The notes under the pieces were generated by a model. It saw only the letters and a program-made list of their open reading frames with translations. It did not search any database and had not been told where the DNA came from. A stretch of DNA of 7,958 bases. Source: Flemingiibacterium sp045649205 (GTDB taxonomy: Bacteria > Bacillota > Clostridia > Oscillospirales > CAG-272). Position numbers and translations under genes: made by a program. This document shows, piece after piece, positions 7,370 through 7,958 of this stretch (position 1 is the stretch's first letter; every line of letters starts with the position of its first letter). The DNA is taken from NCBI GenBank assembly GCA_045649205.1, contig JAZRPJ010000017.1, positions 1-7,958 of the forward strand. Reading direction: 5' to 3'.

Positions 7370-7958
7370 GAAAAAAGATTTTATCCACCGCATGTCTGAT
7401 TTTGACTTTTTCAGCGTTTCTGCTCGGATGCGACAATACATTTGATTCGGCTGTGAACTCAAAGCTCGGCACAACTATTGATAAATCAGAAATACAGACC
7501 AAGGAAAATATTCATATACGCGATAAAAACCTGCTCTACGAACAGCAGAACAACACCGAGATTGTAACGATGTATCTCACTGTTTCCATGGGAAATTCCG
7601 CCGAGAATACCGATCACACATGGGAGGAAATAAACACCTATTCGGCTTACGATTACGAAGAAATGGGTGTGGAGCGGTATAAAATAGCCGGACTTATACA
7701 GGTGGGCGACGAAAACGGTCTGATCCCCGGTGAGCTTGGTTACGGTCAGGTTGCGCCAAACTGTACTGTGCAGATACGCGGTCAATCATCCAGCCGAAAC
7801 GTGCAGAAAAACTATAAAATCAGTATCAAGGACAATAAGGGTGACTGGCGTGGTCAGCAGACCATAGCTCTCAACAAGCATCAGGGTGACGGACTTCGTT
7901 TTCGCAACAAGTTAGGGTTTGACCTGCTCTCGGAAATTGATGAGCTGATGAGTCTTCG
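7366..7958 (+). CDS. cotH: CotH-family lipoprotein, 3' partial
   Basis: The reading frame starts in the ATGA overlap with the pelG stop and stays open to the right edge: 197 complete codons with no stop. The N-terminus is a lipoprotein signal: basic MRKK, a hydrophobic core, and the lipobox LLGC with C22 as the expected lipid-bearing residue, so the mature protein should sit on the outer face of the membrane. After a polar linker (~23-60), the segment ~61-197 looks like the start of a CotH domain, with the family's recognisable core VQIRGQSSSRNVQKNYKIS (135-153) and the following ...WRGQQTIALNKH. CotH proteins are atypical protein kinases first known from Bacillus spore coats; CotH-like proteins also occur in surface and cellulosome proteins of Clostridia. 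The ATP-site Asp/Asn motifs would lie beyond the window, so activity cannot be judged. Coupling to pelG suggests a role in the same process, perhaps modifying a matrix-bound protein. The family call is fairly sure; its substrate is unknown. Confidence 0.82.
   Translation, partial: MRKKILSTACLILTFSAFLLGCDNTFDSAVNSKLGTTIDKSEIQTKENIHIRDKNLLYEQQNNTEIVTMYLTVSMGNSAENTDHTWEEINTYSAYDYEEMGVERYKIAGLIQVGDENGLIPGELGYGQVAPNCTVQIRGQSSSRNVQKNYKISIKDNKGDWRGQQTIALNKHQGDGLRFRNKLGFDLLSEIDELMSL

Noticed and set aside
7486..7785. 99-codon open frame on the minus strand near the right edge
   Set aside because: It is opposite the CotH-like frame, which has a start, ribosome binding site, lipobox and family motif.

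Overview
This window holds most of a Pel-type exopolysaccharide operon in the form found in Gram-positive bacteria. All genes lie on the + strand, packed end to end, in the order pelD (with an epimerase-like N-terminal domain) - pelE - pelA-deacetylase-like (DUF2194-type) - pelF - pelG - cotH-like lipoprotein. The core order D-E-A(deacetylase)-F-G matches the published Bacillus cereus pelDEADAFG arrangement. The outer-membrane export parts of the Pseudomonas system (PelB, PelC) are not seen, which fits a single-membrane cell. The moderate G+C, GGAGG-type ribosome binding sites, a TTG and a GTG start, and the CotH partner suggest a Firmicute, most likely an anaerobic gut or rumen Clostridia member. 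That taxonomic guess is inference only.

Layout: 1-1761 is the 3' part of a long gene, still open at the left edge. It encodes the C-terminal half of an extended short-chain dehydrogenase/reductase (SDR, NAD-epimerase fold), then four membrane segments, a coiled coil, a GAF domain and a degenerate GGDEF domain that keeps a c-di-GMP binding RxxD motif. 1774-2652 is PelE (two membrane helices plus a helical repeat domain). 2640-4496 is a membrane-anchored polysaccharide deacetylase-like protein. 4506-5936 is the cytoplasmic GT4 glycosyltransferase PelF. 5912-7369 is the multi-pass transporter PelG. 7366 to the right edge is the first 197 codons of a CotH-family lipoprotein.

How the genes would work together (inferred from the Pel paradigm): c-di-GMP binding to PelD switches on a membrane complex of PelD, PelE and PelG. 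PelF polymerises UDP-N-acetylhexosamine in the cytoplasm, PelG exports the chain, and the DUF2194-type protein removes acetyl groups outside the membrane. The CotH lipoprotein is made at the same time, possibly to modify a surface protein or the matrix.

Intergenic gaps are 12 and 9 bases and the other three junctions overlap, so no promoter, operator or terminator is expected or seen inside the window. The operon promoter lies to the left and the end of the operon to the right. No stretch longer than 20 bases lacks a gene. No tRNA, rRNA, CRISPR, insertion sequence or clear repeat was seen. The most notable points are the SDR-PelD fusion, whose SDR half seems to have lost the catalytic YxxxK pair, and the coupling of a CotH-like protein to a Pel operon.
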